Of a stretch of 64,000 nucleotides of DNA, positions 24,541 through 32,149 are shown piece by piece (the stretch's first letter is position 1; every line of letters starts with the position of its first letter). Source of the stretch: Rhodopseudomonas sp. P2A-2r (lineage in GTDB: Bacteria > Pseudomonadota > Alphaproteobacteria > Rhizobiales > Xanthobacteraceae); NCBI RefSeq assembly GCF_026015985.1, contig NZ_CP110389.1:4682001-4746000 (forward strand). The letters are read 5' to 3'. A program made the translations under genes and the position numbers. The notes under the pieces were generated by a model. It was given only the letters and a program-made list of their open reading frames with translations. It did no database searches and was not told where the DNA came from.

Positions 24541-26159
24541 ATGACGACACAGCTTGAAGGTGATTTCGACTATATCGTCGTCGGTGCCGGCACGGCCGGC
24601 TGCATCGTCGCCAACCGGCTGTCGGCCGACCCCGGCAAGCGGGTTCTGCTTCTGGAAGCCGGCGGCCGCGACAACTGGATCTGGTTCCACATCCCGGTCG
24701 GCTACCTCTTCGCCATCGGCAATCCACGCTCAGACTGGATGTTCCGTACCGAGCCGGAAGCGGGCCTCAACGGCCGCTCCCTCGCCTATCCGCGCGGGAA
24801 GGTGATCGGCGGCTCGTCGGCCATCAACGCGATGATCTCGATGCGCGGCCAGGCCGCCGACTACGACCACTGGCGCCAACTCGGCCTCGACGGCTGGGGC
24901 TGGGACGACGTGCTGCCGGCGTTCAAGAACCTCGAGGACCACTTCCTCGGCAACAGCGAACATCATTCGACCGGCGGTGGCTGGCGCATCGAGGCGCCAC
25001 GGCTGTCATGGAAGGTGCTCGACGCGGTCGCCGACGCCGCCGCCGAAATGGGCATCCGCAAAACCTCCGATTTCAACACCGGCGACAATGAAGGCATCGG
25101 CTATTTCCACGTCAACCAGAAGCGCGGCCGGCGCTGGTCGTCGGCGCGCGGTTTCCTGAAGCCGGTGCTGCACCGGCCGAACCTGCGCCTCGAAACCGGC
25201 GTCATGGCCGATCGCCTGATCCTGGAGAACGGCCGCGCGGTCGGCGTGCGCTTCACCCAGGACGGCGTGACAAAGAGGTCCGCACCCGCGGCGAAGTCAT
25301 CCTGTGTGCCGGCGCGGTGGGCTCGCCGCATCTGCTGCAACGCTCGGGCATCGGTCCCTCGGACTGGCTGGCCGCCGCCGGCGTCGACACCGTGCTCGAC
25401 CGTCCCGGTGTCGGCCGCAATCTGCAGGACCATCTGCAGCAGCGCGCGATCTACAAAGTCTCCGGCGTGCGCACCCTGAACGAGACCTACTACAACCTGA
25501 TGCGGCGCGGGTTGATGGGACTCGACTATGCCTTCCGCCGGCGCGGACCGCTGACCATGGCGCCGTCGCAGCTCGGCATCTTCACCCGCTCCGATCCGCA
25601 CCGCGAGCGCGCCAACATCCAGTTTCATGTGCAGCCGCTGTCGCTCGACAAGTTCGGCGATCCCCTGCATCGCTTTCCGGCGATCACGGTCAGCGCGTGC
25701 AACCTTCAGCCGACCTCGCGCGGCACCATTCGGCTGCGCTCCGGCAAGCCCGACGACGCGCCGGCAATCGCGCCGCATTACCTGTCCACCGACGAAGACC
25801 GCGAGGTCGCCGCCGATGCCATCCGCACCACACGGCGGCTGATGAAGCAGCAGGCCCTGGCGGCCTACCATCCGGAAGAATATCTGCCCGGTCCCTCGGT
25901 GGGCGACGACGCGGCGTCGCTGGCCAAGGCCGCCGGCGACATCGGCACCACCATCTTCCACCCGGTCGGCACCGCCAAGATGGGCGCAGCCACCGATCCG
26001 ATGGCCGTGGTCGACGCGCGGTTGCGACTCCACGGGATCGAAGGGCTGCGCGTGGTCGACGCCTCCATCATGCCGACCATCACCTCGGGCAATACCAATA
26101 CGCCCACCGCGATGATCGCCGAAAAGGGCGCGGCGATGATTGTCGCGGATGCGCGATGA
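24541..26159 (+). pseudogene. GMC-family FAD oxidoreductase (choline/alcohol dehydrogenase-like) with a frame break
   Basis: The first part (FDYIVVGAGTAGCIVANRLS, PRGKVIGGSSAINAMISMRG) and the second part (VGSPHLLQRSGIGPSDWLAA, GVGRNLQDHLQQRAIYKVSG, IFHPVGTAKMGAATDPMAVV, ASIMPTITSGNTNTPTAMIA) are both convincing GMC domains but lie in different frames. Adding one G at 25275/25276 gives KEVRTRGEVILCAGAVGSPH and a normal 539-residue enzyme. It should bind FAD at the N-terminal GxGxxG and oxidise an alcohol; choline dehydrogenase-like members are the closest in look, but the substrate is unknown. The start at 24541 is tentative; ATG 24532 is also in frame. Its stop overlaps the next gene's start (ATGA). 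Disruption or sequencing error cannot be told apart. Confidence 0.85.
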
Positions 26160-27064
26160 CCGTCGGCCTGCAGCGGCATCGGCTGTGGGTCGATAGCGAA
26201 GGCGTGCGCATCGCTGCGCTGCGCTGGGGCGAGGCCACCGACAAGCCGCCGGCGCTGCTGTTGCACGGCACCAGCTTCGTTGCCGAGACATGGGACGAGA
26301 TCGCCCACGGGCTTGCCGAGCGCTATACGGTCTACGCGCTGGACCGCCGCGGCCACGGCGCCAGCGACAAGCCCGGCCGCTACCACTTCGTGGATTTTGC
26401 CCGCGACGTCTGCGCGACGATCGAGGCGCTCGACCTGTCGGGCATCTACGGCATCGGACACAGCGCCGGCGCCACCGACCTGCTGCTCGCCGCGAAGTTG
26501 CTGCCCGGGCGCTTCACGCGGTTGTTCGTCATGGAGCCGACCATCATGGATCCGACCGCTTATCCCGGCGACGATGCCCGGCTGAGCGACCAGAGCGCGG
26601 CTTCAGTGCAAGGCGTGCTGCGCCGCCAGTCCGAATTTGCGAGCACCGCAGCCGCCTTTCAGCGCTATCGCGCGGCGCCCGCCTTCGCGCAATGGACCGA
26701 TCCGGCGTTGCATGCCTACATCGCGCACGGCTTCCGGCGGCTTCCGGACGGTCGGGTGCAACTGCTCTGCAGGCCGGAGGTCGAATCCGCGATACTGTTG
26801 CCGATCTTCGAGGCGATGGAGCAGGTCTATCGCGGCGACCACAGCGGCAATCCATTCGGCTGGCTCGGCGAGATCGATTGCCCGGTGCGCATCGCCACCG
26901 CCGAGACCTCCTGGTCGGTCTACAAGGACATGGCGTCGCGCGCTGCCCGGTTGATGCCGAGCGCCAGCCGCGTCACATTCGAAGGCGTCGGCCACTGCGT
27001 CGCCCAGGAGGCGCCGGCACTGCTGCTGCGCGCACTACACGCTTTCGCGGCCGAGGCCGGCTGA
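26156..27064 (+). CDS. Alpha/beta-fold hydrolase
   Basis: The 302-residue protein starts with MTVGLQRHRLWVDSEGVRIA. The oxyanion-hole region is PPALLLHGTSF, the nucleophile elbow GIGHSAGATD, the acid lies in the region after PVRIATAETS, and the catalytic His is in FEGVGHCVAQEAP. It may be an esterase, lactonase or C-C hydrolase. The ATG overlaps the stop of the GMC oxidoreductase as ATGA, so the two are translationally coupled and probably act on the same compound. Confidence 0.88.
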   Translation: MTVGLQRHRLWVDSEGVRIAALRWGEATDKPPALLLHGTSFVAETWDEIAHGLAERYTVYALDRRGHGASDKPGRYHFVDFARDVCATIEALDLSGIYGIGHSAGATDLLLAAKLLPGRFTRLFVMEPTIMDPTAYPGDDARLSDQSAASVQGVLRRQSEFASTAAAFQRYRAAPAFAQWTDPALHAYIAHGFRRLPDGRVQLLCRPEVESAILLPIFEAMEQVYRGDHSGNPFGWLGEIDCPVRIATAETSWSVYKDMASRAARLMPSASRVTFEGVGHCVAQEAPALLLRALHAFAAEAG

Positions 27065-27124
27065 TACCGTTCACGCGATCGTCATCGGCGCGCCGGCGTT
27101 TTCGCGCATCGTGCGGCCCTGCCC

Positions 27125-27154
27125 GGGAATAAACCGCCGGCCCGGCCGATCCAG
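27125..27154 (+). promoter_or_regulatory. Possible ECF-sigma promoter of the phosphoesterase-cupredoxin-sigma operon
   Basis: GGGAATAA at 27125-27132 lies about 60 bases before the phosphoesterase ATG and resembles the -35 element of several ECF sigma factors. About 16 bases later the sequence reads GATCCAG, which is not diagnostic. ECF operons are often autoregulated, which makes the position sensible, but the assignment rests on the -35 only. Confidence 0.3.
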
Positions 27155-27190
27155 TCCCCGTGACCCAATCAAGGGTGATGGAGATTTGCG

Positions 27191-28135
27191 ATGAGCGCCT
27201 TCGATCACGACCATGACGACCCCCGCCTCAGCCGCCGCAAGGTGCTGGAGTGCATGACCTGGGCCGGGACCGGCGTGCTGTGGACCATTTCCGGCGGCGT
27301 GCCGCGCTCGCTCGGGCTGGTCGACTCGGCACAGGCCGCAGAACCCACCGGCCTGACTTTCCTGCAGATCAGCGACAGCCATATCGGCTTCGACAAACCG
27401 GCCAATCCCAACGCCATCGGCACCCTCGAAGAGGCGATCGGCAAAATCAAAGCGATGCCGGTGAAGCCGTCGTTCATGATCCACACCGGCGACATCACCC
27501 ATCTGTCGAAGGCGTCGGAATTCGACGACGCCGACCGCATCATCTCGCAGGCGAAGCTCGACGTGCATTATGTGCCGGGCGAACACGACTTCATCGACGA
27601 GGAGGTCAAGCTGTACAAGGAGCGCTACGGCCGCGGCAGCAAGGGCGCCGGCTGGTATTCCTTCGATGCCAACGGCGTGCACTTCATCGGCCTCGTCAAC
27701 GTGGTCGACCTCAAGGCCGGCGGGCTCGGCAATCTCGGCGCCGAGCAACAGGCCTGGCTCGAGGACGACCTGCGCGGAAAGTCGAAATCGACGCCGATCG
27801 TGGTATTCGCCCATATTCCGCTATGGGCGGTCTATCCGACCTGGGGCTGGGGCACCGAGGACGGCGCGCGCGCGCTCGACTATCTCAAGGGCTTCGGCTC
27901 GGTGACCGTGCTCAACGGCCACATCCATCAGGTAATGCAGAAGGTCGAGGGCAACGTCACCTTCCACACCGCGCGCTCCACGGCCTTTCCGCAGGGCACG
28001 CCAGGCATCGCGCCCTCGCCCGGCCCGATGAAGGTTGCGGACGAAAAGCTGCGCGGCCTGCTCGGCATCGCCAGCGTCATCTTCAAGCCCGGCGACCAAC
28101 GTCTCGCCATCATCGACACCCCGCTGCAAGGCTGA
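27191..28135 (+). CDS. Tat-exported calcineurin-like metallophosphoesterase
   Basis: The protein has 314 residues. A twin-arginine signal (LSRRKVLECMTWAG) is followed by a hydrophobic stretch and an AQAAEP cleavage region. Metallophosphoesterase motifs follow in order: LQISDSHIGF, MIHTGDITHL, YVPGEHDFID (the usual GNHD as GEHD), VVFAHIPLW and VLNGHIHQVMQK. It should be a folded, metal-loaded periplasmic phosphohydrolase. ATG at 27191 has GGAG at good spacing. It is the first gene of a tight set with a cupredoxin, an ECF sigma factor and its anti-sigma factor, which suggests a role in an envelope or metal response. Confidence 0.9.
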   Translation: MSAFDHDHDDPRLSRRKVLECMTWAGTGVLWTISGGVPRSLGLVDSAQAAEPTGLTFLQISDSHIGFDKPANPNAIGTLEEAIGKIKAMPVKPSFMIHTGDITHLSKASEFDDADRIISQAKLDVHYVPGEHDFIDEEVKLYKERYGRGSKGAGWYSFDANGVHFIGLVNVVDLKAGGLGNLGAEQQAWLEDDLRGKSKSTPIVVFAHIPLWAVYPTWGWGTEDGARALDYLKGFGSVTVLNGHIHQVMQKVEGNVTFHTARSTAFPQGTPGIAPSPGPMKVADEKLRGLLGIASVIFKPGDQRLAIIDTPLQG

Positions 28136-28145
28136 GGACAACAGC

Positions 28146-28475
28146 ATGACGTTCCTGACTTTGCGCACTCTCGCGATCCGCGGCGCCGTGGCCGCGGTCC
28201 TGGCGTCCCAGATCAGCGCGGCGCGCTGCGAAACCGTCCAGGTCACCATCGACAACTTCACCTTTGCGCCAGCGGCGCTCAGCGTGAAAGTCGGCACCAC
28301 CGTGACCTGGAAAAACCAGGACGACATCCCGCATACCGTTGTCTCGGCCGGCAAGTTCAAGTCGAAGGCGTTGGATACCGACGACAGCTTCTCGTTCACC
28401 TTCACCAGCACGGGCGACTACACGTATTTTTGCTCGCTGCATCCGCACATGACCGGGACGATCAAGGTTGAGTAG
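28146..28475 (+). CDS. Periplasmic cupredoxin (plastocyanin/amicyanin-like)
   Basis: The 109-residue protein has a signal peptide ending near SAARCE and a single cupredoxin domain. Type I copper ligands are visible: His in DIPHTVVSAG, then Cys, His and Met in YFCSLHPHMTGTI. It should carry electrons or bind copper in the periplasm. It starts 10 bases after the phosphoesterase stop, and its stop nearly abuts the sigma-factor gene. Its presence beside an ECF pair suggests copper or redox stress, but this is inference. Confidence 0.9.
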   Translation: MTFLTLRTLAIRGAVAAVLASQISAARCETVQVTIDNFTFAPAALSVKVGTTVTWKNQDDIPHTVVSAGKFKSKALDTDDSFSFTFTSTGDYTYFCSLHPHMTGTIKVE

Positions 28476-28500
28476 CGGTGCAAAGCAAGGCATCAAAACG

Positions 28501-29115
28501 ATGCCCGGACGGTGGTCATCCACCGGCCGGGCACCGGCTGCCACGGACAGAACGATGCCGCTGAACGCACAGGCCAACGATCCGGACCGGACGCGGCGGT
28601 TTCGCGACGCCGCGCTGCCGCATCTCGACGACGTCTACACGCTGGCGCGCTACCTGATGCGCGACGCCGATGCCGCCGAAGACGCCGTGCAGGAATGCTA
28701 TCTGCGCGCGCTGAAGCACTTTGACAGTTTTCGCGGGCCGGCGATCAGGCCCTGGCTGCTGGCGATCCTGCGCAATGTCTGCAATGCCGAATTCGCCCGT
28801 CGTGCCAGCGCGCCGGCCGCGGTCGAAGACGTCGCGGACGAGCAGAGCGATGCCGCGCCGTTGTGGCATGAGGCGCAGGACACGCCGGAGACCCAGTTGC
28901 TGCGGCGCCGGAATGCCGCCACCGTCCGCCGCCTCGTCGCCGCACTCGCCGAACCGTTTCGCGAAACTCTCGTGCTGCGCGAGGTCCAAAACCTGTCCTA
29001 TCGCGAGATCGCGGACATCGTCGATGCCCCCGTGGGCACCGTCATGTCGCGCCTCGCCCGAGGCCGCGCTTTGCTGCGGGCCGCCTGGATCGCCGAAGAG
29101 GAGCCCAAGACATGA
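28501..29115 (+). CDS. ECF-family RNA polymerase sigma factor
   Basis: The protein is about 204 residues long. Region 2 is LPHLDDVYTLARYLMRDADA followed by AEDAVQECYLRALKHFDSFR. Region 4 is LVLREVQNLSYREIADIVDA followed by GTVMSRLARGRALLR. The start is uncertain: a TTG at 28468, ATG at 28501 and ATG at 28555 are all in frame, and none has a strong ribosome site; conserved sequence begins just after 28555. The stop overlaps the start of the anti-sigma gene as ATGA. It probably controls its own operon, including the cupredoxin and phosphoesterase. Confidence 0.9.
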   Translation: MPGRWSSTGRAPAATDRTMPLNAQANDPDRTRRFRDAALPHLDDVYTLARYLMRDADAAEDAVQECYLRALKHFDSFRGPAIRPWLLAILRNVCNAEFARRASAPAAVEDVADEQSDAAPLWHEAQDTPETQLLRRRNAATVRRLVAALAEPFRETLVLREVQNLSYREIADIVDAPVGTVMSRLARGRALLRAAWIAEEEPKT

Positions 29116-29864
29116 CCTGCGACGAGGCGGAGATCCTCATTCATGCGCTGGTTGACGGCGAACTCGACGCTGTCCACGCCAGCGCAGTGGAGACGCATAT
29201 TGCCGGCTGCCCGCGCTGTCAGGCGGAGTTGCGCATGGCGCGCGACATGAAGAACGCCCTGTCGTCCGGCGACCTGCGCTTCACGGCGTCGCCGCGGCTG
29301 CGGCAGCGGATCGAGGCCGCGCTGCCGCAGCCCCGCGTCAGCGACAGGCGCGCGGTGCTGAAGGGTTTTGCCATGGGATCGGCGGTGTCGGCGCTCGCTG
29401 CGACCGGACTCGTTGCCATCGTCCTGCGCGACAACGGCGAGCAGCGCATCGCCTCCGACGTGGTCTCGGCGCATCTGCGTTCGCTGCAGGCCGGGCATCT
29501 CACCGACGTGCTGTCGAGCGACCAGCACACTGTCAAGCCGTGGTTCAACGGTCGCCTCGACGTGGCGCCGCCGGTGATCGATCTGACGGCACAGGGCTTC
29601 ACCCTGATCGGCGGCCGGCTCGACACCATTGACGGCCGCGCCGTCGGCGCCATCGTCTATCGCCGGCGCACCCACGTGATCAATCTGTTCGTGGCGCCGG
29701 CGGCCAGCGCGGAGCCGCACGCGGCGCGGATCGAAACGGTGCAGGGATTCAATATCAGGCGCTGGAGCGACCGCGGTTTGAACTATTGGGCGGTCAGCGA
29801 TCTCGGCGTCGAGGAGCTATCGGACTTCGGCCAGAAGTTCGAAAGCGCGATGCACGCGGCGTGA
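29112..29864 (+). CDS. Zinc-finger (ZAS) anti-sigma factor, membrane-anchored
   Basis: This 250-residue protein has the anti-sigma zinc-binding pattern H-x3-C-x2-C in VETHIAGCPRCQAEL near residue 36. One membrane segment follows at about residues 92-112 (AMGSAVSALAATGLVAIVL), then a ~140-residue periplasmic domain. It should hold the upstream ECF sigma factor inactive until a periplasmic signal arrives. Translational coupling (ATGA overlap) fits a one-to-one partnership. Its stop converges with hpnO after only 20 bases, with no visible terminator. Confidence 0.9.
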   Translation: MTCDEAEILIHALVDGELDAVHASAVETHIAGCPRCQAELRMARDMKNALSSGDLRFTASPRLRQRIEAALPQPRVSDRRAVLKGFAMGSAVSALAATGLVAIVLRDNGEQRIASDVVSAHLRSLQAGHLTDVLSSDQHTVKPWFNGRLDVAPPVIDLTAQGFTLIGGRLDTIDGRAVGAIVYRRRTHVINLFVAPAASAEPHAARIETVQGFNIRRWSDRGLNYWAVSDLGVEELSDFGQKFESAMHAA

Positions 29865-29884
29865 CGGATCACGCAACCTGACGA

Positions 29885-31276
29885 TCAGGCGGACTTGCGG
29901 ACAGCGTTGTCGACAAGCGTCTTGCCGAGCGACCAGATCGCACCGGGCACGCGATGGCTGTCGGCGATCACGGTCTCGAACGAGGTCTCGATCCACTTGC
30001 TGTCGGCTTCGGTGATGGTCAGTGGCGGCAGCAACTTGATAGTGTGACTGCCGTGCCCGGAAACCTGGGTGAGAATCTTCTGTTCCTTGAACAGCGGCAC
30101 CGTGATGAGCTGGCAGAACAGACCCTTGTTGGCGGATTCCAGGATATTCCACGAGGCCTTCAGCCGCAGCGACTTCGGCGGGCCGAACTCGATGCCGATC
30201 ATCAGGCCCTTGCCGCGCACTTCCTTCAGCAGTTCGAAGCCCGGGATCATGTTCTGCAACGCAAGGCGCAATTCGGCGCCGCGCTTGGCGGAATTCTCCA
30301 CCAGCCGCTCGTGCTTCATGACCTCGAGCGTGGCGATGCCCGCGGCCATCGCCAGGTCGTTCTTGGCGAAGGTCGAACCATGCACCACGGCGCGGTCCAT
30401 CCGGTTGAAGATCTTGTCGAAGATGCTCTTGCGGGTCAGCAGAGCGCCGATCGGCACATGGCCGCCGGACAGCGCCTTGGCGAGCAGCACCATGTCGGGT
30501 TCGACATTCCAGTGCTCGATGGCCAGGAACTTGCCGGTGCGGCCCAGACCAGTCTGGATCTCGTCCGCGATGAACAGCGTGCCATATTTGCGGCACAGCG
30601 CGGCAGCGCCCGGCAGGAATTCGTCGGTGGGTATGTTGACGCCCTTGCCCTGGATCGGCTCGACGATGAAGGCTGCCACCTGCTTGGTCGAGAGCGCCTT
30701 TTCCAGCGCCTCGAGGTCGTTGAACGGCACCGAGCTGCAGCCCGGCAGCAACGCGCCGAAGCCGCCGCGAAAATTCGAATCGTCGGTCAGCGACAGCGCG
30801 CCATAGGACAGGCCGTGATAGGCGTGGTCGCAATAGAGAATATCATTTCGCCCGGTCGCGTTGCGCGCGAATTTCATTGCCGCTTCGACGGTTTCGGCGC
30901 CGGAATTGGCGAAAAATACCTTGTCAAGATAGGGCGTATGTTCCAGCAGGCGCTCAGCCAGAATACCCGCGAGGGTGGACAGGTCCAGTTGCACCAGATT
31001 GGGCATGTCGGCGTCGAGCACGCTCTTCAGCGCCTGACGCAACACGGGATGGTTCCGACCAATCGCAAAAACGCCAAAACCGCTCAATAGATCGAGGTAG
31101 CGGGCACCGTCGCGATCAAACAGGTACTGGCCGGTTCCGCGCTGGAAGCCGACATCATAGCCGATGGTCTTGAGCACTCGCACCAGTTGTTCATTGAGGT
31201 GACGCGCATGCATCGTGCTGCGCTGCGCCTGCCGGTCAACAAACATCTCGGAAACGTCTAGATTCGGATATAGCAT
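29885..31276 (-). CDS. hpnO: HpnO, class III aminotransferase for aminobacteriohopanetriol
   Basis: This 463-residue PLP aminotransferase has the fold-type I motifs VFFANSGAETVEAAMKFARN, YCDHAYHGLSYGALSLTDD, TLFIADEIQTGLGRTGKF and the lysine region ALSGGHVPIGALLTRKSI followed by HGSTFAKND. Acetylornithine-type relatives exist, but its position beside hpnN within the hopanoid genes identifies it as HpnO. HpnO installs the terminal amine on ribosylhopane/formylhopane-derived side chains. It begins with MLYPNLDVSEMFVDRQ and is divergent from the DUF2147 gene across 100 bases. Confidence 0.88.
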   Translation of the reverse strand: MLYPNLDVSEMFVDRQAQRSTMHARHLNEQLVRVLKTIGYDVGFQRGTGQYLFDRDGARYLDLLSGFGVFAIGRNHPVLRQALKSVLDADMPNLVQLDLSTLAGILAERLLEHTPYLDKVFFANSGAETVEAAMKFARNATGRNDILYCDHAYHGLSYGALSLTDDSNFRGGFGALLPGCSSVPFNDLEALEKALSTKQVAAFIVEPIQGKGVNIPTDEFLPGAAALCRKYGTLFIADEIQTGLGRTGKFLAIEHWNVEPDMVLLAKALSGGHVPIGALLTRKSIFDKIFNRMDRAVVHGSTFAKNDLAMAAGIATLEVMKHERLVENSAKRGAELRLALQNMIPGFELLKEVRGKGLMIGIEFGPPKSLRLKASWNILESANKGLFCQLITVPLFKEQKILTQVSGHGSHTIKLLPPLTITEADSKWIETSFETVIADSHRVPGAIWSLGKTLVDNAVRKSA

Positions 31277-31376
31277 GAGATACTTACGTCGGTTGAAGAT
31301 CGTTTCGTCAACTGAAAACCTTGAATGCGGCGATTTGACTTTGCCGAAAACAGCTACTTATGCATAGGCCTTAACC

Positions 31377-32111
31377 ATGTTGCAGCGCTTCAACTTTACC
31401 ATGCGGCACTCAATTTACTGCGGAATTCTTTTCTCGGCAGGCCTTGTCTCGGCCGGGCTGACGCCGGCGCACGCCACCGACCCGACGGGAGATTGGCAGG
31501 TCGAAGACGGTGTAGCTAACATCCGCGTGGCCGAGTGCAATGGCAGTATGTGGGGAGCAGTGTCCTGGGAAAAGCGTGTCGGGGGCATCGACAAGAACAA
31601 TCCCGACGTATCGAAGCGGAATCGGCCCACGCTGGGCATGGTGACGCTGATCGACATGAAGAAGAATCCCAAGGCCGATGAGTGGAAGGGCAAGGTCTAC
31701 GACGCCAAGGACTCCGGCAAGCTTTATGACGCGACCATTCGCCCGAAGGGCCCGGACGAACTAGAGATCGAGGGCTGCCTGGTGTGGCCGCTGTGCGGCA
31801 GCCAGACCTGGACCCGCGTCAGCCCGCCGATTCCCTCCAGCCCCACCAACCCACCCAAGGGCGCCGCAACACCGGCGCCTGCCAAGCCGGGCATCATAGC
31901 GCGGATCACCGGCACGGCGCCGAAGCCTGCAGCGCCCGCCGCGGGTCAGGCCCCGGCTGCTGCTGCAGCCCCGAAGGCGGCGCCGACCACCGCAGCAGCC
32001 GGGTCCAAGGCCCCTACTCCGAAGACCGCGGCCGCGACGGCTGCGACCGGGCAGCCCGCCGATATCGGCGATATCTGCCTGCTGCCGGAAATTGCCCGCC
32101 CCGCGCGCTGA
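31377..32111 (+). CDS. Secreted DUF2147 protein with Ala/Pro-rich tail
   Basis: The protein has 244 residues. A signal peptide (about residues 8-33, ending AHATDP) precedes a DUF2147 domain: GDWQVEDGVANIRVAECNGS, WGAVSWEKRVGG, then GKVYDAKDSGKLYDATIRPK and LEIEGCLVWPLCGSQTWTRV. The last ~95 residues are low-complexity Ala, Pro and Thr. The domain's function is unknown. It lies between hpnO and hpnN but on the opposite strand to both, so a hopanoid role is only positional. ATG at 31401 is an alternative start. Confidence 0.85.
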   Translation: MLQRFNFTMRHSIYCGILFSAGLVSAGLTPAHATDPTGDWQVEDGVANIRVAECNGSMWGAVSWEKRVGGIDKNNPDVSKRNRPTLGMVTLIDMKKNPKADEWKGKVYDAKDSGKLYDATIRPKGPDELEIEGCLVWPLCGSQTWTRVSPPIPSSPTNPPKGAATPAPAKPGIIARITGTAPKPAAPAAGQAPAAAAAPKAAPTTAAAGSKAPTPKTAAATAATGQPADIGDICLLPEIARPAR

Positions 32112-32149
32112 TCGGCAGCACGGCGCCAGGTAGCCTTCGTTGACCGGGC

